Shown: positions 47,402 through 57,677 of the stretch, in pieces
Layout of the letters: each line of letters starts with the position of its first letter
How positions within the stretch are numbered: position 1 is the stretch's first letter
Source of the DNA: Ottelia alismoides
Lineage: Eukaryota > Streptophyta > Magnoliopsida > Alismatales > Hydrocharitaceae
Length of the DNA stretch: 64,000 nucleotides
Direction of reading: 5' to 3'
Assembly: GCA_037367405.1 (NCBI GenBank)
Contig: JAZKJV010000297.1
Coordinates: 124,001 to 188,000 of the forward strand
Translations under genes and position numbers: made by a program
Notes under the pieces: generated by a model
What the model was told of the DNA's origin: nothing
Databases searched by the model: none
What the model saw: the letters and a program-made list of their open reading frames with translations, nothing else

Positions 47402-48688
47402 ATGGCCTCTACCGCATCCCTCAACGATTACCTCAAGCGCTACCGGTCCGGCGATGATTATAAGCGCATGAAGAAGAAAAGTCCACCGCTAAATTGAAGC
47501 CCGCATCTTTGGGCACCGACATCCTCGTTGTCGACGAGGATCCCACATGGCAGAAGCCTGTCTCCCTCGAAGATCCTGTGGACTCCGACTCCGCAGGTGA
47601 GGACAATCATGTAGTTGATGAGATATCGAGGTTAAGAGGATGCAGAGGCTCGAAGAGATCAGTGCATGGAAACCCTATCTCTCGGTTTCTGAAGATGGGA
47701 GCAATTGGGTGTCTGTTTTTGATGTCAAAGGTCGATACTTGCGTCACGGTGGCTGGAAGGACACTCCTTCGCTTGAAAGGGATCTAGGTTGGCGTATCTG
47801 TCCCCACCGTGACAGAGAAACCGGAGGCATTCCCACATGCCGTTATCGGAGGGGGTGGTTATAGTTCTCCTCAGAGGAAGAGAACGACGAGTCTACTGGA
47901 GCGATATGGTGCACGCCCAACACATTTCGATACAATTACCCTGGGTAGGCGGTTCGCCTCCTTGACGAAGAAGGAATGAGGATGATGCAGACCTTTCTCC
48001 CGATAGAGTTGTCTACGGAGAATCTCCGAAATCAGACATTTCTCCTCCTAAACAAACCAGAAGGAGCACGTCGGAGTTGGATATTTCACCACAGAGACGT
48101 GTGTCGAAGGGTTCTACTAAAACTGAGCTGCCAGACTCACCAGATGCGGTAGACATTTCGCCGCCTCGACGAGTGCGAAGGAGATCCTTGGAATAGGATC
48201 TTTCCTCACCCAGACGCTTCAGGAGCTCTCCAGGTTCAGACCAATCTCTGGTTAGACGAACTCACAAGGATTCTACGGGATTGGCCATACATCTATCTAG
48301 ACATACGGGGAGGAGTTCCCTTGGGTCAGATCTTTCTCCAGTTAGAGGAACACTAAGAGCTCCCCCAATGAAGACCGTTCACCACCTAGACGTGCTGGAC
48401 GAAGTTCCCCATGGGTTCGATCTCTCTCCCAGATGAGTCGGGAAGAGCTTTGCTGGTTTCGACCTTTATCCTCAACGTGCTCGTAGTAATTCAAGAAATG
48501 CATATGTTTCTCTGCCACAACACAGAAGGGATGACTCCCCTGAAGGTGATCTTTCTCCTCTAAGCAAAGGCAGGAGAGTATCGGCTGATGACAGACATCG
48601 ACATATAAAGAGTGGAATGAGCTCTCAAGAGCCCGTCGTAACAGCCACCTCTCCTCCCAGGACACGGGGAAACAACACATACTCCAAC
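47402..48688 (+). pseudogene. BUD13: BUD13 retrocopy, N-terminal part
   Basis: Starts ATG at 47402 (MASTASLNDYLKRYRSGDDY), then KRMKKK, a one-base deletion in the lysine run, and LGTDILVVDEDPTWQKPV, followed after another slip by DIEVKRMQRLEEISAWKPY. From about 48010 to 48680 the arginine/serine repeats of BUD13 are visible in changing frames (DISPPRRVRRRS, DLSPPRR-like words about ten times). There are no introns. The right end stops at the insertion boundary 48689, so the copy is split: N-part plus, C-part minus. Confidence 0.85.
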
Positions 48689-48694
48689 AAGACT

Positions 48695-49018
48695 TAACAG
48701 GGATACATCGGAGTTCGTTATATTCGGATTAGAGGAGGCAGAGGTTGATTTATGTGCTGGAAGGTTGCATTCCCTGCGCAGGGATTTGCCGCTGCACTAC
48801 CTTGGTGTGCCTCTGGTGATTGGGAAGGTACGTGACAGAGTGGTTACCGATGATTGAGAAGATGAAGCAGAGTCTGACAGGTTGGAAGTTTGTTTGCTTG
48901 TTTAGAGGTTACATGCTGGTGTTGTTACGTTCGGTTTTGTCAGCGACCCCTATTTTTTTCCTGTCATCTAGGCTCATGCCTGTTGGAGTGAGGAAGAAAC
49001 TTGAGAGCATCATCATGA
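48695..49018 (+). pseudogene. LINE RT, C-terminal part
   Basis: Encodes EFVIFGLEEAEVDLCAGRL, LPLHYLGVPLVIGK and, after one stop near 48840, KMKQSLTGWK, SVLSATPIFFLSSRLMPVGV and KKLESIIMRCFQ. These are the L1 RT thumb-region motifs (YLGVPL, GW, LPIYFLS). The hAT MITE at 49027 cuts the next codons. Confidence 0.85.
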
Positions 49019-49026
49019 GGTGTTTT

Positions 49027-49425
49027 CAAGGTTGCAAAAGTCGGTAGTCGGTACTTGGTCGGTTGGGTTACTGACTAAGGATTAATCGGTAGTCGGGTGA
49101 TTAATCAGATTTAGTTGGGCTTTAATCGGCTTTGATTTTTTTAAATATATAAATCAGTTTTATACATATATTATTGGATATTTATATAGATTTGTATATT
49201 TTTTTACTATCATAATGAATCAAAATAAGTGATTGAATTTAAATTAAACATTAAGCATATTAGAATAAGTTTGCTTTTAAAAAAGTAAAAAAATATGGTA
49301 TCTCCCAGCAAAAATTGGTTGACTAGTGGACCTAGTCGGAATCAGTCGGTACTCGGTCGACCACCCCACTGGATAGACTAGTCGGACCTACTAGTCGGGC
49401 TAGTCGGGTGACTTTTACAACATTG
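49027..49425. mobile_element. hAT-type MITE
   Basis: TIRs CAAGGTTGCAAAAG and (reverse complement of the right end) CAATGTTGTAAAAG; perfect 8-bp target duplication GGTGTTTT (49019-49026, 49426-49433). Subterminal AGTCGG/CCGACT words are repeated near both ends. The 399-bp element codes for nothing. Confidence 0.9.
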
Positions 49426-49433
49426 GGTGTTTT

Positions 49434-50440
49434 TTCAAGTTGTCATCTTGGCGGTCGAATAGACTGCCATTGGTGGATTGGAAGTCAGTATCCTGTTCGA
49501 AGGAGAATGGTGGACTTGGAGTACGTAGCTTGGAGGAGATGAACACAACTTTGATGATGGATTACTCGTATTTGGGGCAATTGTAGCAATTTGGTTTGCA
49601 ATCCGATCAAAATAATATATGGTTCCAGATCATCTTTACCTGGCCTCGGGATTTGGGACATGCTCTGTCGTACTTTTGACGAGGGATTTGCGGTGTGGTG
49701 CAAGAGATTCGTTCTTTTTTGAGGTCTGCCATTGGGGATGACACTGGATTTAGGTTTTGGGCTGATGACTAGAGTGTGGACAGGGCCTTGGGTGTAAGGT
49801 TCCCACGTTTGATGGCATTGGCCGCGGATCCGAAATGTTCGGTGGTGGATGTTTGATATGGGCACTCGTTCTTTCCTCGGTTTCAATTTGAGCTCTCAGA
49901 TCAACGATTCAACGGTTGGAGAAGCTTTTAGTGATGCTTGCGGAGCTGGATAATGTGGATGGGCCCTCTGAAGGGCAAGATTTTTTTATTGGTAGGAGGG
50001 TTGGGGGGATTCGAACCCTGGTCCTTTCTTTTGAAGTGTTAGCCACTACTTCTACCACCAGACCATTATAGAGGTTCACTGAAGGGTGGGATTGCTGGAG
50101 CTGGTGATGGGATTTTTTGTTGGCAAGGATTACATGATGTTGAAAGACCAAATGACTTTTGACCATAGGGGTTGTGTGGTAGATTGTCTAAGGACCTGGA
50201 AGCGAAGTTACAATGCATGTGAAAGTCTTTATGTAGCTGTTCAGGAGGGGTATACCGCTGATTGGAGACATGTTTTCTCGATTTGTTCAGGCTGTTGACT
50301 CTACGTAGTCTCGTTGTCAGGAGGTGGATACACATATCACCTTTTCTTCAAGTGTAGGAGCTCCTGTGAGGTCGGGGACCATTTGGGAGTTAGGTTGTGT
50401 GTATTGATGGTATGCCTGGTTTCTGGGGTTTCATTGGGAC
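49434..50440 (+). pseudogene. LINE C-terminal region
   Basis: Decayed zinc-finger-type C-terminal region of plant LINEs. Visible pieces are LEEMN-like text at 49520-49560 and, near the end, GGYTYHLFFKCRSSCEVGDHL (50323-50385), which matches the C-x-C-H type 'DHLFFHC' block. Stops occur in all frames. The copia-1 LTR follows at 50441. Confidence 0.65.
49976..50078 (-). mobile_element. tRNA-derived SINE
   Basis: On the minus strand: an A-box region (GGTCTGGTGGTAGAAGTAGT), a B box GGTTCGAATCC and a short tail AATAAAAAAAT. The 8-bp flanks CTGAAGGG (49968-49975, 50079-50086) are a target duplication, as expected of LINE-driven insertion. Length is about 103 bp, shorter than most plant SINEs. Confidence 0.75.
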
Positions 50441-50587
50441 TGTTGGAGAGTTTTTACGTTATGTTATGTTTTTACCGTTGTTTATCTCATATGTCTGCTT
50501 CATGTAATTTATCCATTAGGGTTTCTCTCTTCTATATAAGAGAACCCTTAGGCTCTATGAAATATATGAAATACTTTTCTCTCTACA
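50441..50587 (+). repeat. 5' LTR of copia 1
   Basis: TATATAAGAGAACCC (about 50534) is the promoter-like core also seen in the LTRs of copia 2 and the element at 42833. The LTR is 147 bp, short for copia. Confidence 0.8.
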
Positions 50588-51030
50588 CGGTATCAGTGCA
50601 ACGGTCCTAGATCGAAGCCTTGTACCAAAAATCCTAACCCTATCTTCCAACCTCTTCTCCTTCCGCGTGCTGCCATCCCCACAGCCCTACGCATCCCTCC
50701 AGCGGCCCATAGCACCGCAGACTGAAACAACCGCCCAACAACCTCCTTTCGGTGTCGTACAACAACACAGGTGCCACTCCAGTGGCCCCAACACCGTTGA
50801 TGGGTCCTGTGTGCTGCATACAACGATCTTGCATCACGTAACGCCCCTTGGTGCCACCAACGGGTTCGTTAGGACCTTTTGAAGCCCTGTATCATAAATT
50901 TTGGTGTGAATTCGAGTTTTAGGGACTGATTTACCCTTTTCATTGACATGTGGTTGTAGTATGAGTCTAAAATTACGACCGCATTGTTTCATGGTTGTGT
51001 AGAAGTGGTCGAAGGTTTTAATTATTGTTC
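50588..51030 (+). other. Copia-1 primer site and leader
   Basis: Primer site CGGTATCAGTGC (50588-50599; TGGTATCAGAGC in sister copies) followed by 430 bp of untranslated leader up to the gag ATG. It contains short C-rich ORFs that do not match the gag frame. Confidence 0.7.
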
Positions 51031-52037
51031 ATGATGTTAGAAAGTAGAAACGATATGCCATCTACGGGAGCTTTCAAGTGCCCCACTCCTATTGTCAAGA
51101 TGGATGGTACCAACTACGAGCTATGGGTGATGTAGTTCATGAATTTAATGCAATGCCATGGCAAGAAGCATATTCTGATGCATGATGAGCCGATGGACAA
51201 GACTGGGACCAATGCCTCATGGGAGGCTGATGATATTATGCCTAGGTGTGGCTATCTGGTACAATTTCTGTGGAAATAGCCAACGAGATTCTGAGTCAAC
51301 CCACAACAAAGGTAATGTGGGATATTCTTGCTGGGACATACTCTGAGTCAAAGATACTGCAACTTCAACATGATATTTTCACTACCAAAGAGGGCGATCA
51401 TCCTCTTCACGTCCTCTGTATTTCTCTGAGGGGTATGTTCGAGCGACTTCACAGCTATATACTGCTGACGGCCATTCCAGATCAACATAAGGCCTATAGG
51501 GATTATGTCATGATAGGTGTTTTTCTGACTGCTCTCAACCCAGAATATGACTCGGCTCGCTCGCACCTATTCGCCGATGCTACCATACCTCATATGGAGG
51601 AAGCTTACGCAGACTGAGTTGATTGAGTATCTCCTCTACCACACCATCTCAGTCATCGTCTGCATGGCCGCATCTCGTGGTAGAGGTGGATCTACTCCTT
51701 TCAGAGGAAGGGCGCTGCAGAGGTGGTTATCACCCTCGTCAGACATGTTCATTCTACCACCGTTCAGGTCACTCGGAGGATACATGCTACTCCAAGCATG
51801 GATTCCCATCATCAATCTGTGCCGCTGAACATAGTCAAGCTGCTCGGGATCTTTCGGACCATCGCCACGATGATTTTGTTGCTCGCCTGAGAGAAATCAT
51901 GCCTCCAGCTGCTGGATCTATCAGCATCGGTCCATCAGACACTGCTGTCTCTGTCTCTTCCAACATCTCATGTATTATACATGCTTTTACTGGTCGTTCT
52001 CGACCATATCCTTCAGAGTGGATTATGGACTCTGGAG
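51031..52037 (+). pseudogene. Copia-1 gag and start of protease
   Basis: Starts ATG 51031 or 51034; MPSTGAFKCPTPIVKMDGTNY, then a TAG stop at 51133 (in place of glutamine). The gag body is at 51246-51617 (IANEILSQPTTKVMWDILAG, LQHDIFTTKEGD, MFERLHSYILLTA). The zinc knuckle region reads CSFYHRSGHSEDTCYSKHGF (CX2-3C...C type), near 51745. The protease site WIMDSGA at 52018-52038 is cut by the hAT element. Confidence 0.85.
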
Positions 52038-52851
52038 CAAGGTTCAGGAAAGCGGTATGCGTATGCGTTCGGACAGGTCACTGAATAGCGCTTAAGCGGT
52101 ATGCGGGGGCATATGCGGGGTATATGCGGTTCTATGCGGTTTCCTAATTTTTTATTTAAAAATAAATAAATATATACAAAATTGACTATAACAGAACCAA
52201 ACTTATGTATAATTGTGGTCCAATAGAAGATCTAAAAAAATAACTTTCATATAGAGTTCAAAACAATCTCTATCAATCAAATATCAATACTTCACTAGAA
52301 AGGTTAGCTCACAAATTAATTGATAACAATCAACAAAATAAAAAAGTTAGTGCACAAAATGCCTCTATTGTTGAATATAATGTCATTTATCTCTGTTGTT
52401 ATATTTATAATTGGTCCTCCATCAAAAGTACCAAATTTTACATATAATATATTGCATTCATAATAACTATTAGTTGACTAAATTAGTTTGCTAAATTTTT
52501 AGTATATTATTCTTTTTCTTCCTTACGTGTTTACTTCAATCTCGCGGTACAACTACTTTAACGATGGATTTAAATAGTCATGGAATGTTTGGTTGGCATA
52601 CATGCAAAAGTAAGGAAAACATGGCATAAATAACACAACAAAACATGGCACAAATTAAAAAATAAATAAATAAATAAATAATGGGTATGCGGCCGCACAG
52701 ACCGTATATGCGGCCGCACAGACCGCATATGCGGCCCGCATAAGCGCACAAGGCGCATAATGGGGGGCTTCAGGAAAGCGGTGCGCTGAAGGCACCGCAT
52801 ACGCATATGCGGCCGCATAAGCGGCCGCACGGGCCGCTTTCGTGAACACTG
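52038..52851. mobile_element. hAT-type non-autonomous element (814 bp)
   Basis: TIRs CAAGGTTCAGGAAAGCGG and CAGTGTTCACGAAAGCGG, perfect 8-bp target duplication CTCTGGAG (52030-52037, 52852-52859). Subterminal regions repeat TATGCGG and GCGGCCGCA (about 52085-52140 and 52686-52838); the centre is AT-rich with an (AATA)n run. No transposase. It disrupts the copia-1 protease active site. Confidence 0.92.
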
Positions 52852-52859
52852 CTCTGGAG

Positions 52860-55251
52860 CATCACATCATCTCTGTGGAGATAGAATGCAGTTACTACAT
52901 ATCATCCAGTACAACTAGGTAGATCGGTAGTGATTGTTGATGGGACCCAGTCTCCAATCATCGGACACGTGGAGGTTCATTTGACTCCCGTTATACACCT
53001 GTAGAATGTTCTTCATGCTCTTGCTTTCTCCATGAACTTACTGTCTATTAGCCAGATTACGAAAGATTTAAATTGTCGTGCTATATCGACCCTAGTTCCT
53101 TTGTGTTTCAGGATATACTAACAGTCAGGGTGATTGGATGTGGTCATGAAAATGAAGGGCTATACATGTTGTCTTAGTCTCCATATGCTGGTGCTACTTC
53201 TCTGTCACCAGGAACCATTTCCCCTTACACATGGCATCTTAGATTCGAACACCTCCCACTGCAGAAGATATGTCGTCTTATTCCTGATGTTTCAATCAAA
53301 TCCAATTTTCAGTGTAAGTCATGTGAATTTGGAAAGCATTATAGGTCCAGCTTTCGAAGTCGTCAAGGTTGTATTAGTCATGTGTTGTTTGATTTATTCA
53401 ATTTAGATATGTAGGGTCCGAGTCATGTACTTGATCATCATGGACACATGTACTATCTTGTTTGTGTTGATGATTTTTCTAGATTATCCTGGGTCTTTCT
53501 TTTGAAACATAAATCTAATGCTATTACAATTATTTAGAATTTTGTAGTTGAATAAAGAACATCTTTTCTGCATCAATAAAATATATTCGTTTTGATAATG
53601 CACTTGGGTTCTGTACTACTCACCTATCTTATTTCTTTAGCTCACAGGGCATTATTCATCAGACTTCTTGTCCCTATACATCTAAACAGAATGGTGTAGC
53701 TGAACGTAAACACCGACATTTTCTAGACATCACCATGACTCTTCTTATATATAGTCGAGCTCCACATTCTTTTTGGGGTGATGCTGTGATGATAGCATGT
53801 TATCTTATAAATTGGATGCCCTCTACTATTTCGGGTGAAAAGGCACCTTTTTCTCTTGCGTTTCCTGAAAAGGATCCTTTTTCTCTTACACGAGTATTCG
53901 GTTGTGTGGCATTTGTGCTTATACTCCGGCCTGGTCATGACAAGCTCAATCCTCGAGATATCAAATGTATGCTTGTTGGTTACTCCCGTACATAGAAGGG
54001 TTATCGGTGTTCTGATCCTGTACGGGAACAGTAGTATGTCAGTGCTGATGTCATCTTCTTTGAGTCCGTCATGTACTACACTCCTATAGGCGACAGGATG
54101 AGTCCCTCTGAGTCTGAGGATGCCATTATTCTTCCTCCGCCACCTACACCTCAGCCTGCACTCCATGTTCCAACGCCTTCCCCAGCATCCAACACGCCCG
54201 AGATAAATTTTGAAAACTTGGTTTTGATTGATCAAACTAGTGGTGTGCATGATGTATAGGATGAACAAGCAGATTTACAGGATGAGCCGGAACCATCAAC
54301 TGAGAGTGATTAGGTTGGTTAATTGCCTTGCGAAAAGACAAGCATTCTTGTGCACGATACCATATGGCAGGACATGTATCTTTGGAAAGGCATTCACCAA
54401 ATTTCAGAAAAATTATTGTGGGATTATTTGCTGTTGAAATTCCACGCACATATCAGGAGGCACTCAAAGTGAGCGAATGACGCCTTATTATGGAAGCATG
54501 GATGTCTGCTTTACAGTCTCGTGGCACGTGGAGTACATTTATAGCTCCCACAGACGTGTCTGTTGTAGGATGCAAGTGGGTGTTCACCGTAAAACATCGA
54601 GAAGATGGCAACATTGGTCGCTACAAGGCACGACTCGTGGCTCGTGGAACCACCCAGACTTATGGAGTGGACTATCAGGACACTTTTTCTCCAGTAGCTC
54701 GATATTCCACACTTCAGGTTCTTCCCTCTGCTGCTATCACTCGAGACTGGCCCTTGTACCAGCTGGATGTGATAAATGCTTTCCTCTACGATGATCTTCA
54801 TGAGGAAGTCTACATGCAACAACCACATGGGTTCGCTGTTGAGGGGGAGTCTCAGAAGGTGTGTAGACTTCATAAGACGATCTATAGCTTCAAGTAGAGT
54901 CCGAGAGCATGGTTCCAGAAACTCTCAGATGTGATAGAATAGAAGGGGTTCGTGAGATCCACTACAGATCAATCCTTCTTTATTCAGAGATACCAGAAAT
55001 GTATTGTGGCTATACTGGTATATGTAGATGATATCATTACAGGGGATAATGCACAGGGGGATCCAAGCAGCTAAGGCCTTCATGGGTCAACAGTTTGTGA
55101 CAAAGGATCTTGATAGTCTACACTGCTTTCTTGGTCTGGAGTTCGCCGAGAACCAACAAGGTTTTGTGATGATCCAGAAGAAGTATGTTACAGATTTCCT
55201 ATCATAAACATGTATAGTCGATAGCTAGCCAACTGTGACACTCGTAGATCC
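52860..55251 (+). pseudogene. Copia-1 protease end, integrase and RT
   Basis: After the hAT element: ITKDLNCRAI, then the integrase region in mixed frames: HLRFEHLPLQK, CKSCEFGKHYR, DDFSRLSWVFLLKH, and the DDE end near 53700 (AERKHRH-like). 53735-53995 encodes SRAPHSFWGDAVMIACYLIN and FPEKDPFSLTRVFGCVAFV. RT is at about 54490-55100: [45 protein letters not shown], and the YVDD site (about 55018-55029), followed by a frameshift. Several stops are present. Confidence 0.85.
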
Positions 55252-56387
55252 GGGACACTCGTTTACACATCACTCGTAGTGTCATGTTCGCTAGAGATCG
55301 CATTAGGGTACCGAAAATGAGGGAAATGTTTTTGCGTTTTGAATGACATCCACAATTAACTAACAAACCACATAACCAACAATGTGTCACCAATTTATAT
55401 TGCATTAATTTCCATATAAATTTACATGTAACAAAAGAACTGCATTATCTACATATTTCCCAAGTTGTAGCAGAAGAGATAGAAAAGCATTAATATTATC
55501 CTGAGTATAAACTATAACATGTGTACCTGTTGAGAGTAACCGCGAAAGCTCTGGTTCAACTGTCAGACTATTGCGATGCATGTACTTATTCTGCAATTCA
55601 TGAATTAGGGAGAAAAATAAACAGGTAATTCAACGGCTTCAAAAGAAAGCAAGTAGATAGGGTTTGACAATTGAATTTAACGAGCTACTTACATGGATAT
55701 TGGTTTTCCAGTTGTTTTTTATGTGGATCCCATGACTTGCTCATCCTACCTCAATTACCCATTTTTAACGTTTTCATATTTTGATTATATGATCTATATT
55801 TAAGCTATCACCTTTGTATTTAGTTATAATTCATGTTTTATGGATTTTAGTAATATGGATTTTGAGTTTTTGTTTTGATCTTTGTCTTTGTCTAATCTCT
55901 CATGCTTAGTGGATAGTCTGTGATCTTAGTCTTAGTGTGACCTCACACTATGACTTTAAAGTGTGAAGGATGCCTTAGGGTTGGGGGCCTCCGTAGGCAT
56001 GCAGTGGATTGTAATGCATCCTAACTAAGTTTCCAACGTGTCCACTAGCTCCATCTAGCAACTGTAGTCTCAAGTATAAAATCGTATAAGATTTTCATTC
56101 TTCCTCATCCTATTTCAAGACTCAATGATTCATTAATTCTTAAAAGCTTATGATATCGAGGTACTCTGGATCTTTTCTCGATGTTTATGAGTCATGTGGA
56201 TGGATCTTAGTAGGTGTAGATGATGCGTCTCGTATTCTGATTCTTTTCTTGTTAAATTTTTCAAGCTCAATGGATAGTTTGTGTTCTTGGTTTGGGTGTG
56301 ACCTCACGCTACGACTCTAATGCAGTAAGGAAGCCTTATGGTTGGGGTGCTTCCGTAGGCATACGGTTGGGTAAAATGCATCCTTGG
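55252..56387. other. Unassigned sequence with a 366-bp-spaced direct repeat
   Basis: No gene was found. A block of about 120 bp occurs at 55907-56027 and again at 56270-56386; both contain TGGATAGT(C/T)TGTG, TGTGACCTCAC and CCTCCGTAGGCAT or CTTCCGTAGGCAT. The second copy ends where the copia-2 LTR begins. Confidence 0.6.
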
Positions 56388-56524
56388 TGAGATATTAATT
56401 ATTTTATTATTGTTTCCTTATTTTCTTTGTCCTACTTCTTGTAATTTGCCCAATAGGTTCCTCTCCTATATAAGAGAACCCTAGAGCCTCTCATAATAAT
56501 GTAACTCTTTCTATTTTCCCAACA

Positions 56525-56852
56525 TGGTATCAGAGCGACGGTCCTAGACCTGAGCTCCTATACCGAAACCCTAACCCTAACCCTCCACCTCAAGCCTCGT
56601 TTGCACGCGTCGCCTCTCTACCGTCGCTGAGGGTACCTCCTCCCGCCGAGGACCTCCCCTCCTCCCCGTGCATCTCTTGGCCGATGCCTAGGCCCTCACC
56701 GCCTAGGCTCCCCTTCCCTCGTCGCCTAGGCCCTCGCCGAGTATTCTTCTTGATGGGTTTGGTTGCTTGAGTCTACACATGCAACCGAATCCATGTATGT
56801 CAGTGTAGACAAAAGTCTATCTAGTCTACAACTCTAGTCTTCTCTTGTTATC
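56525..56852 (+). other. Copia-2 primer site and leader
   Basis: TGGTATCAGAGCGACGGTCC follows the LTR. The leader contains a telomere-like CCCTAACCCTAACCCT at about 56570-56585 and C-rich text; it is a leader feature and not a telomere. Confidence 0.75.
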
Positions 56853-57677
56853 ATGTCAGAAAGTAAGGCTGATATTCCCTCTACATTCGCCTTCAGAGGT
56901 CCTGCGCCTATTGTGAAGATAGATGGGTCAAACTATGAACTATGGGCTATGTAGTTCATGTGTATGATGAAGTCTATAGGTACGAAACACATTCTTATCA
57001 AGGAAGAGCTTGCTGAGAAGATTGGGGTTAACGCCTCATGGGAGGCGGATGATGTATATGACAATGTTTGGCTTTCAGGTACATTGGCAATAGAGATCGC
57101 CGATGATATACTCTATCAGCCCACCGCCAAGGCGATGTGGGACACTTTGGCATCCACTGGACCAGTCTCTCCATATTTGTGGCACCTTCATTTTGGTCAC
57201 CTTCCTCAGCAGAAACTATGTCATGTTCTCCCTCAGATTTCTACGAGATCCTCCTTTCAGTGTGAGGCATGTCAGCTTGGGAAGCATCATCGTTCCCCCT
57301 ATGCATCTCGTCAGAGTCGGAGCAGTTCCCAGTTGTTTGAGCTCTTTCATTTAGATATCTGGGGTCCAAGTCGGGTTTTTGATCATCAGGGACATCGTTT
57401 TTATCTTGTGGCTGTTGATGATTTTTCTAGACTTTCTTGGTTCTTTCTTTTAAAGAATAAGTCTGAAGCCGGATCTCTAATCATATATTTTATTAATGAA
57501 GTAAGGAATCTTTTTTCTACCAAGGTAAAATATCTTCGCACTGATAATGCCTTAGAATTCTGCACCTTACAGCTTTCTGAGTTTCTAAGATCTCTTGGCA
57601 TTGTTCATCAGACCTCATGTGCCTATACTTCACAACAGAATGGTGTTGCCGAACGCAAACACCGTCACTTGGTGTAA
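56853..57677 (+). pseudogene. Copia-2 gag fused to integrase by deletion
   Basis: ATG 56853 (MSESKADIPS, GPAPIVKIDGSNYELW) with TAG at about 56955. From 56958 the frame is open: LAEKIGVNASWEADDVYDNV, LYQPTAKAMWDTLAST, then a sudden change to PYLWHLHFGHLPQQKL, CEACQLGKHH, FHLDIWGPSR, DDFSRLSWFFLLKN, YLRTDNALEF, AERKHRHL. The gag C-terminus, zinc knuckle and protease are thus missing between about 57150 and 57165, yet the frame is kept. The integrase zinc finger and DDE residues (HLDIWG, RTDNA, GVAERKH) are all visible. Confidence 0.88.

Larger units (their letters stand above)
44345..48689 (-). mobile_element. Retroelement-like insertion carrying an inverted BUD13 cDNA
   Basis: The insertion interrupts the LINE ORF and is bounded by AGACT on both sides (44340-44344, 48690-48694). 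Its ends are TGTTAG... and ...CCAACA, the TG...CA form of an LTR element. On the minus strand a TATATAAG promoter-like box lies at 44528-44537 within an LTR-like left end, and a tRNA-Met primer site TGGTATCAAAGCC at about 46671-46683. To the right of that primer site, where the 5' LTR should be, there is only CTAACA and then BUD13-derived sequence. No gag or pol was found. Unrecognised gene-like text lies at 45730-46340, and T-rich repeats at 45380-45620. Confidence 0.6.
39290..50440 (+). mobile_element. L1-type LINE, broken into pieces by nested insertions
   Basis: Endonuclease remnants (CKYTW at about 39370, RSRSDH at about 39465), the spacer block (DANTIFFHVVANGR, about 39868) and RT (about 40250-40901) are in order. 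RT then resumes at 44333-44344 (coding GLRL) and at 48695 (NRDTSEFVIFGLEEAE), and continues at 49434 with the C-terminal zinc-finger-like region to about 50440. The gaps are insertions with target duplications at 40902-44324, 44345-48689, 49027-49425 and 49976-50078. The ORF also has many stops of its own. Confidence 0.85.
50441..55251 (+). mobile_element. Copia retrotransposon 1, 3' truncated
   Basis: 5' LTR 50441-50587 (TGTTGGAG...CTCTACA), primer site CGGTATCAGTGC at 50588-50599 (one end changed from TGG), leader to 51030, then gag-protease-integrase-RT in copia order. RNase H and the 3' LTR are missing: the coding similarity ends at about 55251 (LVDP). The protease site is split by the hAT element at 52038-52851. 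Confidence 0.88.

Noticed and set aside
47402..48688. Working BUD13 gene
   Set aside because: No introns, multiple frameshifts and stops, and the C-terminal half is inverted on the other strand.
50000..50060. tRNA gene
   Set aside because: A and B boxes are present on the minus strand, but there is no cloverleaf and there are a tail and target duplication, so it is a SINE.
56567..56586. Telomere-like CCCTAA units
   Set aside because: Only about two units, placed in the copia-2 leader; the related copia-3 leader ends the window with similar text.
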